From contig NZ_CP015772.1 of NCBI RefSeq assembly GCF_001654455.1, forward strand, positions 3,782,001 to 3,846,000: 64,000 nt of DNA, in the 5' to 3' direction. The translations under genes and the position numbers were made by a program. Each line of letters opens with the position of its first letter. Positions within the stretch are counted from its first letter, which is position 1. The notes below the pieces were generated by a model, which searched no databases, was not told the DNA's origin, and saw nothing but the letters and a program-made list of their open reading frames with translations. The stretch is from Niabella ginsenosidivorans (lineage in GTDB: Bacteria; Bacteroidota; Bacteroidia; Chitinophagales; Chitinophagaceae). Shown here piece by piece: positions 10,083 to 18,355 of this stretch.

Positions 10083-10304
10083 TTAATACTCGTCTTCGTT
10101 AAAAAGAAAATCTTCCTGGGTTGGGTAGTCAGGCCAGATGTCTTCAATCGTTTCATATACATCTCCTTCATCTTCCAGTTCCTGTAAATTTTCTACCACT
10201 TCAATTGGAGCTCCGCTTCTGATTGCATAATCAATCAGTTCATCTTTGGTAGCTGGCCACGGGGCATCTTCTAAATAGGAGGCTAACTCAAGTGTCCAAA
10301 ACAT
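10083..10304 (-). CDS. DUF2795 family small acidic protein
   Basis: This is a 73-residue protein of the DUF2795 family, which is conserved as a single short gene across Bacteroidota (typical start MFWTLELASYLEDAPWPATK). It is strongly acidic toward the C terminus (EDIWPDYPTQEDFLFNEDEY). No function is established. It stands alone between the dsbA-like gene and lolD, with a clear promoter upstream (10372-10402) and a shared terminator downstream, so it is a monocistronic unit. Confidence 0.85.
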   Translation of the reverse strand: MFWTLELASYLEDAPWPATKDELIDYAIRSGAPIEVVENLQELEDEGDVYETIEDIWPDYPTQEDFLFNEDEY

Positions 10305-10371
10305 ATTACATTCGGTTTTTTATATTAAACAGAGTTCCTGAAGCAAGGTTCAGGTGGATTCAAAATTTTTG

Positions 10372-10402
10372 CAAAAGTAACTGTATTCAGTTATTTCTCA
10401 AA
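10372..10402 (-). promoter_or_regulatory. Bacteroidota-type promoter of the DUF2795 gene
   Basis: On the minus strand a -33 TTTG (10399-10402) and a -7 TACTTTTG (10372-10379, matching TAnnTTTG) are separated by 19 bases. The predicted start lies about 60 bases before the ATG at 10304. Confidence 0.65.
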
Positions 10403-10506
10403 CAGGATTTTTTTTAATGGTGGTACTATTTAGCAATACCCAATATTGTATTTTGCTGTTGAATGCTATTTGCGGATATTTGACAAATCATAAAGTATGA
10501 TTCTGA

Positions 10507-11157
10507 ATGATTTCCGGCAGGCAAATATATAAGGCATACGGCACCGTACAGGTGCTGAAGGGCGTTAATATTGACATTAACAAGGGAGAAGTCGTGTCTA
10601 TTGTAGGGCCTTCCGGAAGCGGGAAAAGCACTTTATTGCATATTTTAGGCACGCTGGACAAACCGGATGCAGGCAGCGTTACCATGAACAACATTGCCAT
10701 CAGTTCCCTGACCGGGAAACAACTGGCAGCGTTCCGCAACAGGAATATTGGTTTTGTATTTCAGTTTCATCACCTCCTTCCTGAATTTTCTGCACTGGAA
10801 AATGTTTGTATACCCGCATGGCTGGCCGGGCGCAGGAAAAAAGAAGTTACGGAAAGAGCCAGGGAACTGTTAGCCGTGCTTGGCGTGGATCACCGCCTGG
10901 ATAACAAACCCAATGAGCTGAGTGGCGGAGAACAGCAGCGGGTGGCGGTGGCAAGGGCATTGATCAACCAGCCCCAGATCGTATTTGCAGACGAGCCTAC
11001 CGGCAATTTAGACACTGCCAATGCCCGGGAGTTGCATGACCTGTTTTTCAGCCTGCGGGAGCGTTTTCTGCAGACCTTTTTAATTGTGACCCATAACGAA
11101 GAACTGGCCGCCATCAGCGACCGTACCCTTCATATGAAGGATGGGCTGATTGTATAA
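10507..11157 (+). CDS. lolD: Lipoprotein-releasing system ATP-binding protein LolD-like
   Basis: This is an ABC ATPase of the LolD/MacB group. It would power extraction of outer-membrane-bound lipoproteins from the inner membrane together with LolC/E-type permeases, which are not in this window. It is 216 residues long, with Walker [10 protein letters not shown] at 34-42, Q-loop [13 protein letters not shown], signature [15 protein letters not shown], Walker [13 protein letters not shown] and the H-loop in VTHNEELA. The [10 protein letters not shown] wording is characteristic of LolD as opposed to other MacB-like ATPases. It is a single gene ending at a strong terminator. Confidence 0.9.
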   Translation: MISGRQIYKAYGTVQVLKGVNIDINKGEVVSIVGPSGSGKSTLLHILGTLDKPDAGSVTMNNIAISSLTGKQLAAFRNRNIGFVFQFHHLLPEFSALENVCIPAWLAGRRKKEVTERARELLAVLGVDHRLDNKPNELSGGEQQRVAVARALINQPQIVFADEPTGNLDTANARELHDLFFSLRERFLQTFLIVTHNEELAAISDRTLHMKDGLIV

Positions 11158-11161
11158 AAAA

Positions 11162-11183
11162 ATCCCGGCAGATCAGCCGGGAT
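11162..11183. terminator. Bidirectional intrinsic terminator after lolD
   Basis: An 8-bp GC-rich stem (ATCCCGGC/GCCGGGAT, six-base loop) is preceded by a run of A and followed by a T-rich stretch. It serves lolD from the left and the converging lipoprotein gene from the right. Confidence 0.8.
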
Positions 11184-11209
11184 ACTTTCTATTTTTTATT
11201 GTCAAAAAT

Positions 11210-11620
11210 TTAACGGGAGAATGCCTGGGTGGTTGTTATGCCTCCACTCTCATTTTCCAGGGTCAGTGTTTTAAAGCTGCCGGCAAAATTTTCTTTGATC
11301 TTATAGGTAACCCCGTCAAAGATCATGGTTTTTGTATCAGAAAAGGAAAAAGTATGCTGGGACCCAGGTACCTGGCTGCCGTCTTTGTTGTATACATAGG
11401 CCGTTCCGTTCGACTTGCCAAACTCTACATACTGATCTGCTGCCAGGTTATTGGTAGAGGTTCCGGGGGTAAGCGTTGTGGTCCAGCCATACCACCGGCC
11501 GGAAGAAATGGCATTGTACATCGCATCCAGCCCAACCCCGTCTCTTGTACGCTCACAGGACATCAGGCTTAAGGAACTGATAAAGGCAACAGCCAGAAAT
11601 AATTTTGTTATTGTTTTCAT
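11210..11620 (-). CDS. Hypothetical lipoprotein
   Basis: This is a 136-residue protein when started at the ATG at 11620, which gives a proper signal peptide (MKTITKLFLAVAFISSLSLM) and a lipobox Cys in LMSCERT; a longer reading frame begins 20 codons upstream. The mature part is rich in Thr, Ser and Gly with alternating hydrophobic residues (TFSFSDTKTMIFDGVTYKI), suggesting a small beta-sandwich or lipocalin-like fold. It resembles the many short lipocalin-like lipoproteins of Chitinophagaceae. I do not recognise a specific family. Confidence 0.75.
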   Translation of the reverse strand: MKTITKLFLAVAFISSLSLMSCERTRDGVGLDAMYNAISSGRWYGWTTTLTPGTSTNNLAADQYVEFGKSNGTAYVYNKDGSQVPGSQHTFSFSDTKTMIFDGVTYKIKENFAGSFKTLTLENESGGITTTQAFSR

Positions 11621-11756
11621 ATTTACGATTTTAATTTTACAGGAACTGCTTGTATTTAACCAATATTTATGCCAAGCCATGCAATAAATATTTTACAGGA
11701 CGCGAATAGCTTTCAAAATCAGACTATTTCAGATTCCAGCCTTCTTTAAAATTTTG

Positions 11757-12314
11757 TTAAATACGTGGTTTCCAGGGAATATCTGTGATTCCGGACTGCC
11801 ACGCGGTATAACGGGCTAATACAAATAAATAATCACTGAGGCGGTTTAAATAGCTGAGCACGATCGCTTCAACGGGCGATTCCTCTGCCAGGCGAACCAC
11901 GGAGCGTTCTGTTCTTCTGCAAACACAACGCGCTATATGTAACTGTGCCACAGGTATACTCCCTCCCGGCAGGATAAACGATTGCATGGCCGGCAGTTTT
12001 TCGGTCATGGCATCGATCTCCTTTTCCAGCAATTGAATATCTTCTTTATGCAGATCCGGCAACGCCATTTTTGTTTTTTTACCGGGGTCCTGTGCTAATA
12101 CAGACCCGATGGTAAACAGGCGATCCTGTACTTCCCGTAAAATTTCTTTTGTATGGATGTCCGGTAAAAGATCTCTACACAGACCGATATAAGCGTTCAG
12201 TTCATCGGCATTACCATAGCTTTCAATACGCAGGTGCGCCTTGGAAACCTTGGTGCCGCCTATTAAAACAGTTGTGCCCTTATCTCCTGTTTTTGTATAA
12301 ATACGAAATGACAT
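11757..12314 (-). CDS. Cob(I)alamin adenosyltransferase, PduO/MMAB type
   Basis: This enzyme transfers the adenosyl group of ATP to cob(I)alamin to make coenzyme B12. It is 185 residues long, normal for the PduO-type family. It has the N-terminal ATP-binding motif TKTGDKGTTVLIGG, then RIESYGNADELNAYIG, FILPGGS, and the CRRTERSVVRL and YLNRLSDYLFVLAR segments of the trimer active site. No other B12 genes are nearby. It probably supports a B12-dependent mutase such as methylmalonyl-CoA mutase encoded elsewhere. Confidence 0.93.
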   Translation of the reverse strand: MSFRIYTKTGDKGTTVLIGGTKVSKAHLRIESYGNADELNAYIGLCRDLLPDIHTKEILREVQDRLFTIGSVLAQDPGKKTKMALPDLHKEDIQLLEKEIDAMTEKLPAMQSFILPGGSIPVAQLHIARCVCRRTERSVVRLAEESPVEAIVLSYLNRLSDYLFVLARYTAWQSGITDIPWKPRI

Positions 12315-12318
12315 GAGG

Positions 12319-12386
12319 TTAAGAATTGAGAATCGGGATTTGAGATAACAATATAATGATGGACTATCGACTATGAACCATGAACC
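12319..12386. repeat. Degenerate 7-bp-period tandem repeat (site 1)
   Basis: Successive heptamers such as agaattg, agaatcg, ggatttg, agataac, then ctatcga, ctatgaa, ccatgaa can be aligned without gaps. The end of the array supplies the last codons (VVHGS) and stop of the neighbouring ABC ATPase gene. Confidence 0.6.
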
Positions 12387-13078
12387 ACCTTTTGCACGGC
12401 AAGATCACTTTCAATAACCCCATCGCGCAGGCGCACAATGCGGTTGGCACAGTTGGCAATATCTTCTTCGTGGGTGACCAGTACCACTGTATTACCGGCA
12501 CTGTGAATACGGTCAAATATATCCATGATCTCGTAAGAGGTCTTTGTATCCAGGTTACCGGTAGGTTCATCTGCCAGCACCAGGGAAGGATCATTGACCA
12601 GTGCACGGGCAATAGCCACGCGCTGGCACTGACCACCGCTTAATTCATTGGGCTTGTGATGCGACCGGTCTGTAAGGTTCACCAGTTCCAGCATGCGCAG
12701 GGCTTTTTCATTCCGTTCGCTTTTTTTTACACCAGCATAAATTAAAGGCAGCGCTACATTTTCCAGCGCCGTTAACCGGGGCAATAAATTAAACTGCTGG
12801 AATACAAATCCAATTTCCCTGTTGCGCACTTCTGCCAGCGAATTGTCTTCCATCTTGCTCACATCCTTACCATTAAGCACATAAGTACCGGATGTAGGCG
12901 TGTCCAGGCAACCCAAAATATTCATTAGGGTGCTTTTACCACTGCCCGATGGCCCCATCAGCGCGACGTATTCATTTTTATTGATGTTGAGCGCTACACC
13001 TTTCAGCACCTGCAGTTCCTGCTGGCCCATAAAATAGCTTTTGCGCAGATCGCTGATATGAATAATGGATACAGCCAC
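12371..13078 (-). CDS. ABC transporter ATP-binding protein, MacB/LolD-like
   Basis: This 235-residue ATPase belongs to the MacB-type mechanotransmission exporters and would pair with an FtsX-like permease encoded elsewhere. Walker A is GPSGSGKST at 42-50, the Q-loop is [12 protein letters not shown], and Walker B is [12 protein letters not shown]. The signature reads [10 protein letters not shown], with Cys in place of the usual third Gln. The start is GTG at 13078, directly after the gatC stop codon, so the two genes are translationally coupled. The C terminus (KVVHGS) runs into a heptamer repeat and may have been altered by it. The substrate is unknown. Confidence 0.9.
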   Translation of the reverse strand: MAVSIIHISDLRKSYFMGQQELQVLKGVALNINKNEYVALMGPSGSGKSTLMNILGCLDTPTSGTYVLNGKDVSKMEDNSLAEVRNREIGFVFQQFNLLPRLTALENVALPLIYAGVKKSERNEKALRMLELVNLTDRSHHKPNELSGGQCQRVAIARALVNDPSLVLADEPTGNLDTKTSYEIMDIFDRIHSAGNTVVLVTHEEDIANCANRIVRLRDGVIESDLAVQKVVHGS

Positions 13079-13369
13079 TTATTTCCTGATCACTTTCGGT
13101 ACTTTAAAAAATACGCCGTCTGTAGCGGGAGCATTCAGCAATGCTTCATCCCGGGATATAGATCCTTGAACGATATCTTTACGCAGTACATTTATTTCAT
13201 TGCTCATATGCATCAGCGGTTCCACATCGTTCAGATCAAGTTCGTTCAGTTTTTCCACGAAACCGATCATCTTTTCCAGGTCGCCCATAAACTCCTGTTT
13301 TTCCTCGCTGGAAAAGGTAAGTTTTGACAAATGTGCCAGTTTATCAATTAAAGCCTCGTTTACTTCCAT
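13079..13369 (-). CDS. gatC: Asp-tRNA(Asn)/Glu-tRNA(Gln) amidotransferase subunit C
   Basis: This is the small 96-residue subunit of the GatCAB complex that amidates mischarged Glu-tRNA(Gln) or Asp-tRNA(Asn). It shows the family pattern: an N-terminal helix (VNEALIDKLAHLSKLTF), DLEKMIGFVEKLNELDLNDVEPL, and a C-terminal VFFKVPKVIRK. gatA and gatB are elsewhere. A -7-like TACCTTTG (13374-13381, minus strand) ends only five bases before the ATG, so the transcript may be leaderless or nearly so; no matching -33 box is visible. The gene abuts the downstream ABC ATPase. Confidence 0.92.
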   Translation of the reverse strand: MEVNEALIDKLAHLSKLTFSSEEKQEFMGDLEKMIGFVEKLNELDLNDVEPLMHMSNEINVLRKDIVQGSISRDEALLNAPATDGVFFKVPKVIRK

Positions 13370-13461
13370 GGCTCAAAGGTAAAGTATGTTGGTAATATCT
13401 GAAATGATATTACTGATTACAATTCAAGTGAAAAGTTCCTGTAGTTGCCAACAGCGGTACA

Positions 13462-14544
13462 TCAGGCAGTTGTGCCCAGCCATAAGGCGCCACCCGCACT
13501 GTCCCTGCCGGCTCCCGTTACAGAACTGTATACGTTTGTTTCCTCCCTCCAGCGCAGCACGGCAATCAGCGCCATGATCATGGCCTCCTTATATTGTATA
13601 AGATTTATATCCGGCACGGTTACATTTACATGCAGCACAGCGCTCATACGTTCCATTAAAAAAGTATTCAGCGCGCCGCCGCCGGTTACCAGCATCGAAT
13701 GCGCTTCCCTGTGGTAAGCCGGATCCGTATCCAGCGCTTTACTCACCTGCTGAACGATATGTTCCACATAAGTCCTTAACTGGTCTTCAATGCTACCGCC
13801 CTGTCTTTTTATAATGGGAAAGACCGTATCCGTTCCAAAATCATTTGCCAGGGACTTGGGAGCAGGCAACGTATAATATTCCAGCCCGTTCAATTCTCTT
13901 AACAGGGCCTCGTTTACCGTACCGCTTTGTGCCAGTGCGCCATCAGCATCAAATTCCTTCCCCACCTCCGCCGCCAGCATATTCAGTACCCGGTTTGCCG
14001 CGCAAACATCAAAAGCGGTATACACATTCCCGTTTATAGAAAGATTGGCAATGCCACCAATATTCAGAAAATAACGATGCCGGTTCAGCAATAATTTTTC
14101 GCCAACAGGTACAATAGGTGCGCCCTGTCCGCCCAAAGCCACATCCATCCCCCGCAGATCTGATACAACCGGCAAACCGGTTTCCGCGGCAATGGCAGCG
14201 CCATCTCCTACCTGTGCGGTCATCTTTTTTTCCGGCATATGAAACGTGGTATGCCCGTGTGAGCCGATTACGGCTACTTTATAATGCAACTGGTACCTGT
14301 CTATAAACGCATTGATCTGCTGCCCTATATAATGCCCGTAATCCGCGTGCAGCAGCTGATACTCCAGGCCACTCAGCAGCACCGCCTTCTCCAGTCGTGC
14401 CCTCCACTCAGCAGTATAGGGCACGCATTCTGTATGCTGAATTTCAAACTCCCATTTGCCCCCGTTTTCATGGAACTCCACAAACGCAATATCCAGCCCG
14501 TCCAGCGAGCTTCCGCTCATGATTCCAATAGCCCTGTAGATCAT
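13462..14544 (-). CDS. anmK: Anhydro-N-acetylmuramic acid kinase
   Basis: This enzyme phosphorylates 1,6-anhydro-MurNAc and opens its ring, giving MurNAc-6-phosphate in cell-wall recycling. It is 360 residues long, close to the family norm. The N-terminal ATP-binding signature is GIMSGSSLDGLD; further motifs are GSHGHTTFHMP, the RGMDVALGGQGAPIVPVGE segment that holds the catalytic Asp, LNIGGIANLS, and the C-terminal VTGGGALNTFLMERM. It is a single gene between gatC and the divergently transcribed upp. Confidence 0.95.
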   Translation of the reverse strand: MIYRAIGIMSGSSLDGLDIAFVEFHENGGKWEFEIQHTECVPYTAEWRARLEKAVLLSGLEYQLLHADYGHYIGQQINAFIDRYQLHYKVAVIGSHGHTTFHMPEKKMTAQVGDGAAIAAETGLPVVSDLRGMDVALGGQGAPIVPVGEKLLLNRHRYFLNIGGIANLSINGNVYTAFDVCAANRVLNMLAAEVGKEFDADGALAQSGTVNEALLRELNGLEYYTLPAPKSLANDFGTDTVFPIIKRQGGSIEDQLRTYVEHIVQQVSKALDTDPAYHREAHSMLVTGGGALNTFLMERMSAVLHVNVTVPDINLIQYKEAMIMALIAVLRWREETNVYSSVTGAGRDSAGGALWLGTTA

Positions 14545-14621
14545 TCATGCAACATTTAGTGATGTCAAAAATAGAAGATTCAGGGAAATTAGCGGACAGT
14601 TAGCAGCAGACAGCATTACGA

Positions 14622-14665
14622 TTGACTGAAAACTGAATACTAATAACTGAAAACTCAATTCTCAA
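14622..14665. repeat. Degenerate 7-bp-period tandem repeat (site 2)
   Basis: Heptamers read ttgactg, aaaactg, aatacta, ataactg, aaaactc, aattctc in unbroken phase within the anmK-upp intergenic region, about 60 bases before the upp start. Confidence 0.65.
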
Positions 14666-14725
14666 ATCCGTATATTATCTTATTTTTATTCTTTCAACGC
14701 AACAACTATAAACAACGGAGCAATC

Positions 14726-15376
14726 ATGATCATCAATTTAAGCGAAAAACATAGCCTGATTACTAATTGGGTAAGCGAATTGCGCAATGTGGACGTTCAG
14801 AATGACCGGATGCGCTTCCGGAGAAACCTGGAACGGATCGGCGAAGTGATCGCTTATGAAATCAGCAAGGAAATGGCCTGGGAAACCACAGATATAGAAA
14901 CACCACTGGGCATTGCCCCTTCCCGGGTATTAAAAGAACAACCGGTGCTGGCTACTATCCTTAGAGCCGGGCTGCCTATGCACCAGGGACTGCTGAATTA
15001 TTTTGATAAGGCAGACAATGCTTTTGTTTCCGCTTACCGTAAGCACCATAAAGACGGCAGCTTTACCATTAATGTGGAATATTTAAGCAGCCCGCCGCTG
15101 GATGGCCGTTTCCTGATCATTTCAGACCCTATGCTGGCCACAGGAGCTTCCCTGGTAAAGACCATCCAGTATTTAAAGGATGTAGGTAAGCCAAGGGTCA
15201 TTCATGTTGCTGCAGCTATTGCCTGCTCAGAAGGCATTGAATATGTAACCCGGGAGCACCCGGATCTGAAGATCTGGTGTGCTGATATTGATGAAGAGAT
15301 CACCGCCAAAGGCTATATCGTTCCCGGCCTGGGAGATGCCGGCGACCTGGCATACGGAGGGAAGGCACAGTATTGA
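14726..15376 (+). CDS. upp: Uracil phosphoribosyltransferase
   Basis: This pyrimidine-salvage enzyme makes UMP from uracil and PRPP. It is 216 residues long. The PRPP-binding motif is LIISDPMLATGASL, and the uracil-binding C terminus has YIVPGLGDAGDLAYG. LRAGLPMHQGLL is the usual flexible-loop region. Monocistronic by context. The 100 bases to gdhA show no clear terminator. Confidence 0.95.
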   Translation: MIINLSEKHSLITNWVSELRNVDVQNDRMRFRRNLERIGEVIAYEISKEMAWETTDIETPLGIAPSRVLKEQPVLATILRAGLPMHQGLLNYFDKADNAFVSAYRKHHKDGSFTINVEYLSSPPLDGRFLIISDPMLATGASLVKTIQYLKDVGKPRVIHVAAAIACSEGIEYVTREHPDLKIWCADIDEEITAKGYIVPGLGDAGDLAYGGKAQY

Positions 15377-15476
15377 TTTTCGTTGCTTGTAATTCCTCAA
15401 AACTAATAACCGTTAAACCGATAATTACGTATTTTCCACGCCTGAATTCTTTCAGTCTCATAGTTAAATCCAAAAT

Positions 15477-16817
15477 ATGAACGAAACGATCAGGCATTTT
15501 ATACAAAAAGCAGGTGTAAGAAATGCCGGGGAGCCGGAGTTTTTACAGGCAGTTACTGAAGTGGCGGAATCCATCATCCCGTATATAGAATCGCAACCCC
15601 AATACAAGAAAAGCAAGATTTTAGAACGGATCGTAGAACCGGAACGTGTGATCATTTTTCGCGTACCCTGGCTGGATGATAAGGGAGAAGTGCAGGTAAA
15701 CCGGGGGTTCCGTGTTCAGATGAACAGTTCCATAGGGCCGTTTAAAGGAGGACTCCGGTTTCACCCGTCAGTAAACCTCAGCGTTTTAAAATTTTTGGCT
15801 TTTGAGCAGATATTTAAAAACAGCCTCACCGGTCTGCCCATGGGGGCCGGCAAAGGCGGTGCAGACTTTGACCCCAAGGGCAAATCCGAGAACGAGATAA
15901 TGAAGTTTTGCCAGAGCTTTATGACCGAGCTTTACCGGCATGTAGGGGATGACATCGATATTCCGGCAGGAGACATTGGTGTGGGCAAAAGGGAAATCGG
16001 CTACCTCTTTGGGCAATACAAAAGAATTACCGGTACATTCAACGGCGTATTAACCGGCAAAGGCTATGAGTGGGGCGGCAGCCTGATCCGCCCGGAAGCT
16101 ACCGGTTATGGCCTGGTTTATTTTGTTGAAGAAATTCTGAAAACCAACAACGATACACTGCTGGGCAAAAAAGTGGTTATTTCCGGCTCCGGTAATGTAG
16201 CCCAGTTTGCTGCTGAAAAATGTATCGAAAAAGGGGCTAAAGTATTAACCATGTCCGACTCTGAGGGGTATATTTATGACCCCACAGGCATTGACCAGGA
16301 AAAGCTGGAGTATATAAAACACCTGAAAGATAATCTGCGTGGCCGCATCAAAAAATATGCAACCAAATATAAATGCAACTACTTCCCGGGAGAGCGGCCC
16401 TGGAAGGTAAAATGCGATATTGCCTTACCCAATGCCACTCAAAATGAGCTGGATATAAATGATGCCAAAGCGCTTATTAAGAACGGATGTTTCTGTGTTG
16501 CAGAAGGCGCTAATATGCCCTGTACACCCGAAGCTATTGCAGTTTTTAACAGGGCCCACATATTTTATGCTCCCGGAAAGGCCGCCAATGCAGGTGGTGT
16601 GGCCGTTTCGGGGCTGGAAATGTCTCAGAATTCCCAGCGTTACTCCTGGTCCAGGGAAGAGGTGGACCATAAATTAAGAAACATCATGCAGGACATTCAT
16701 CATTTGTGCCTCAAATTTGGCAAAGAGACCAATGGGCATATTAATTACGAGAAGGGAGCCAATATTGGCGGTTTCGTTAAAATAGCCGACTCCATGCTGG
16801 CACAGGGGGTTGTATAA
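15477..16817 (+). CDS. gdhA: NADP-specific glutamate dehydrogenase
   Basis: This enzyme reductively aminates 2-oxoglutarate to glutamate with ammonium and NADPH. It is 446 residues long, the size of the hexameric small GDH family I. The substrate-lysine motifs are FKGGLRFHPSVN and GLPMGAGKGGADFDPKGK, the catalytic Asp lies in VPAGDIGVG-like IPAGDIGVGKREIGYLFG, and the coenzyme domain begins at the GSGNVAQFAAEKCIE fold after RPEATGYGLVYF. Its adjacency to upp has no evident functional meaning. Confidence 0.96.
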   Translation: MNETIRHFIQKAGVRNAGEPEFLQAVTEVAESIIPYIESQPQYKKSKILERIVEPERVIIFRVPWLDDKGEVQVNRGFRVQMNSSIGPFKGGLRFHPSVNLSVLKFLAFEQIFKNSLTGLPMGAGKGGADFDPKGKSENEIMKFCQSFMTELYRHVGDDIDIPAGDIGVGKREIGYLFGQYKRITGTFNGVLTGKGYEWGGSLIRPEATGYGLVYFVEEILKTNNDTLLGKKVVISGSGNVAQFAAEKCIEKGAKVLTMSDSEGYIYDPTGIDQEKLEYIKHLKDNLRGRIKKYATKYKCNYFPGERPWKVKCDIALPNATQNELDINDAKALIKNGCFCVAEGANMPCTPEAIAVFNRAHIFYAPGKAANAGGVAVSGLEMSQNSQRYSWSREEVDHKLRNIMQDIHHLCLKFGKETNGHINYEKGANIGGFVKIADSMLAQGVV

Positions 16818-16924
16818 GCACCTGCCGGCAAAGTATATCCTGCGGAGCTCCCGGCTTCGCAGCCTTATTATATACTTTTGCGGTTTCAAATCAGTCACGA
16901 ACAATTTTATCGTAACATTGCTCT

Positions 16925-17623
16925 ATGACAGCAACGGTTTATTTAATTCCAACCTATTTACATGAAAGCAACCTGGAGGTATTGCCCGCATATATCCTGG
17001 AAGCCATTGAAAAATGCTCAGTACTTTTTGTAGAGAATGAGCGCACTGCCCGCCGTTATCTGAAACAGTTGAAAAGGGAGATTATTATCGACAATTTTGA
17101 ATGGGTAGGGATTCAAAAGGCAGAAGAAGAGGTATTGCAGCAATTCCGTCAGAAATTAAAAGCAGCACAAACCATCGGCATTATCAGTGAAGCAGGAGTG
17201 CCCGGAGTGGCAGATCCTGGTCAGTTACTGGTAGCAGCCGCACAGGAAGTCAATGCAACAGTAATACCTTTGGTAGGGCCCAGCTCTGTTTTACTGGCAT
17301 TGATGGCCAGCGGGCTGAACGGACAGCAATTCAGTTTTGTAGGGTACCTCCCGATAGACAACCAGCAACGTATTAAAGCCATCAAAGAGCTGGAAAATGA
17401 ATCACAAAAGAAAAACAGCACCCAGATATTTATTGAAACACCTTACAGGAATAACCAGTTGCTCCAAACATTGTTAAAGCATTGTCATCCCCGTACAAAG
17501 CTTTGTATTGCAGTAAACATTACGGCGCCGGATGCATCTATTAAAACCAAAACGGTCCGGCAATGGCAGCAGGAAAAAACAGATCTGCACAAAAAACCGG
17601 CCATCTTTTTATTAGTACACTGA
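16925..17623 (+). CDS. SAM-dependent methyltransferase of the RsmI/tetrapyrrole methylase family
   Basis: This 232-residue protein has the tetrapyrrole-methylase fold. It is related to RsmI, which methylates the ribose of C1402 in 16S rRNA, but is shorter at the N terminus than classical RsmI. Recognisable parts are the first strand (TVYLIPTYLHE), VLFVENERTARR, the GIISEAGVPGVADPGQLLV loop, PLVGPSSVLLALMASG, and IFIETPYRNNQLLQTL. Bacteroidota often carry this variant beside or in place of RsmI, and whether it acts on rRNA is not proven. TACTTTTG at 16873-16880 is a plausible -7 box. Its last 12 bases overlap the converging gene. Confidence 0.85.
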   Translation: MTATVYLIPTYLHESNLEVLPAYILEAIEKCSVLFVENERTARRYLKQLKREIIIDNFEWVGIQKAEEEVLQQFRQKLKAAQTIGIISEAGVPGVADPGQLLVAAAQEVNATVIPLVGPSSVLLALMASGLNGQQFSFVGYLPIDNQQRIKAIKELENESQKKNSTQIFIETPYRNNQLLQTLLKHCHPRTKLCIAVNITAPDASIKTKTVRQWQQEKTDLHKKPAIFLLVH

Positions 17624-18049
17624 AACACCCGAATCTGTCATAGAAAGAATACTGTCCACAATATAAACCGTATTGCCTCTCCAGGGCAATACACCCCGGT
17701 ATTCATTATAATGCAGATCAAAGCGCTTGCCGCTGTGCAGCGCAAGGGTATCATAAATGCGCTTGTTTTCAATAGAAAAAACAAAATTGTTCGACTGTGC
17801 GCCCCCACCCACAGCGCCTTTAATGCCCGCCTGTATCAGCTCTCCTTCATATGTTTTAAAGATCTGCCCTTTCCGTACCACATTTTTCAGAATACCGGAC
17901 TTTACCCCTTCCCCAAAAACATTATAATAATGCCAGTAAATATAAAAGCCTCCTATAAGGGTAACGGCCAGCAACGCCAGCAGCACATACCTGCCGCAGC
18001 CCGAACGTCTGTTCGCTTTCTTTTGGTTCTCAACTGGTAATGTTTCCAT
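17612..18049 (-). CDS. Hypothetical single-pass membrane protein
   Basis: This 145-residue protein has a charged N terminus with RRSGCGRYV, one membrane segment at about 21-41 (VLLALLAVTLIGGFYIYWHY) and an exported C-terminal domain with basic and aromatic residues (LHYNEYRGVLPWRGNTVYIV). Similar proteins occur widely in Bacteroidota and some have been misnamed as 6-phosphogluconate dehydrogenase; there is no nucleotide-binding motif here to justify that. It converges on the RsmI-like gene with a 12-base overlap of the coding ends. Confidence 0.75.
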   Translation of the reverse strand: METLPVENQKKANRRSGCGRYVLLALLAVTLIGGFYIYWHYYNVFGEGVKSGILKNVVRKGQIFKTYEGELIQAGIKGAVGGGAQSNNFVFSIENKRIYDTLALHSGKRFDLHYNEYRGVLPWRGNTVYIVDSILSMTDSGVSVY

Positions 18050-18134
18050 AAAAAACGGTTTATTATAAAATTTTTAATGTGCAATATTCAAGATTGCATT
18101 ATTTTTGCTGATCGAAAGTACAATTTGTTTTTAA

Positions 18135-18260
18135 ATGAATAACTTTTTAAAGCATACAAAACATGTTGCCTTTTACGCAGGCATCACCACCGGCATCTAC
18201 GCAGTGGGGTTTGATGTTATTGTATGTTTTCCACGACCGATGCGCTGTCCTGATTGCTGA
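18135..18260 (+). CDS. Possible leader peptide or small membrane peptide (41 aa) before the arginine genes
   Basis: This short frame starts with ATG at 18135 and ends with TGA at 18258-18260, 95 bases before the GNAT-argG-argC genes. The peptide has a moderately hydrophobic centre (VAFYAGITTGIYAVGFDVIV) and ends FPRPMRCPDC, with two arginine codons (CGA, CGC) just before the stop. Its stop lies within the left hairpin of an alternative-hairpin pair. The position suggests a regulatory leader for arginine synthesis, but a small membrane protein or a chance frame is equally possible. I do not know a homologue. Confidence 0.35.
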   Translation: MNNFLKHTKHVAFYAGITTGIYAVGFDVIVCFPRPMRCPDC

Positions 18261-18291
18261 CAGGACAAACCCCTGACCTGGGCCCTGTCAG
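18246..18291 (+). promoter_or_regulatory. Two mutually exclusive hairpins upstream of the arginine genes
   Basis: Hairpin A pairs TGTCCTG (18246-18252) with CAGGACA (18261-18267). Hairpin B pairs CTGACAGG (18257-18264) with CCTGTCAG (18284-18291). Both use CAGG at 18261-18264, so only one can form. No T-run follows hairpin B, so it is not a standard terminator. Confidence 0.4.
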
Positions 18292-18355
18292 TGAAAAATC
18301 TCCGCCAAACATCTAATCAGGACTGGTCTTCCGCAATTCAATTCAATTACACATC

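Noticed and set aside
11150-11572. Plus-strand frame (140 codons) overlapping the lipoprotein gene at 11210
   Set aside because: The minus-strand frame has a proper lipoprotein signal; this one has none and begins inside lolD and its terminator.
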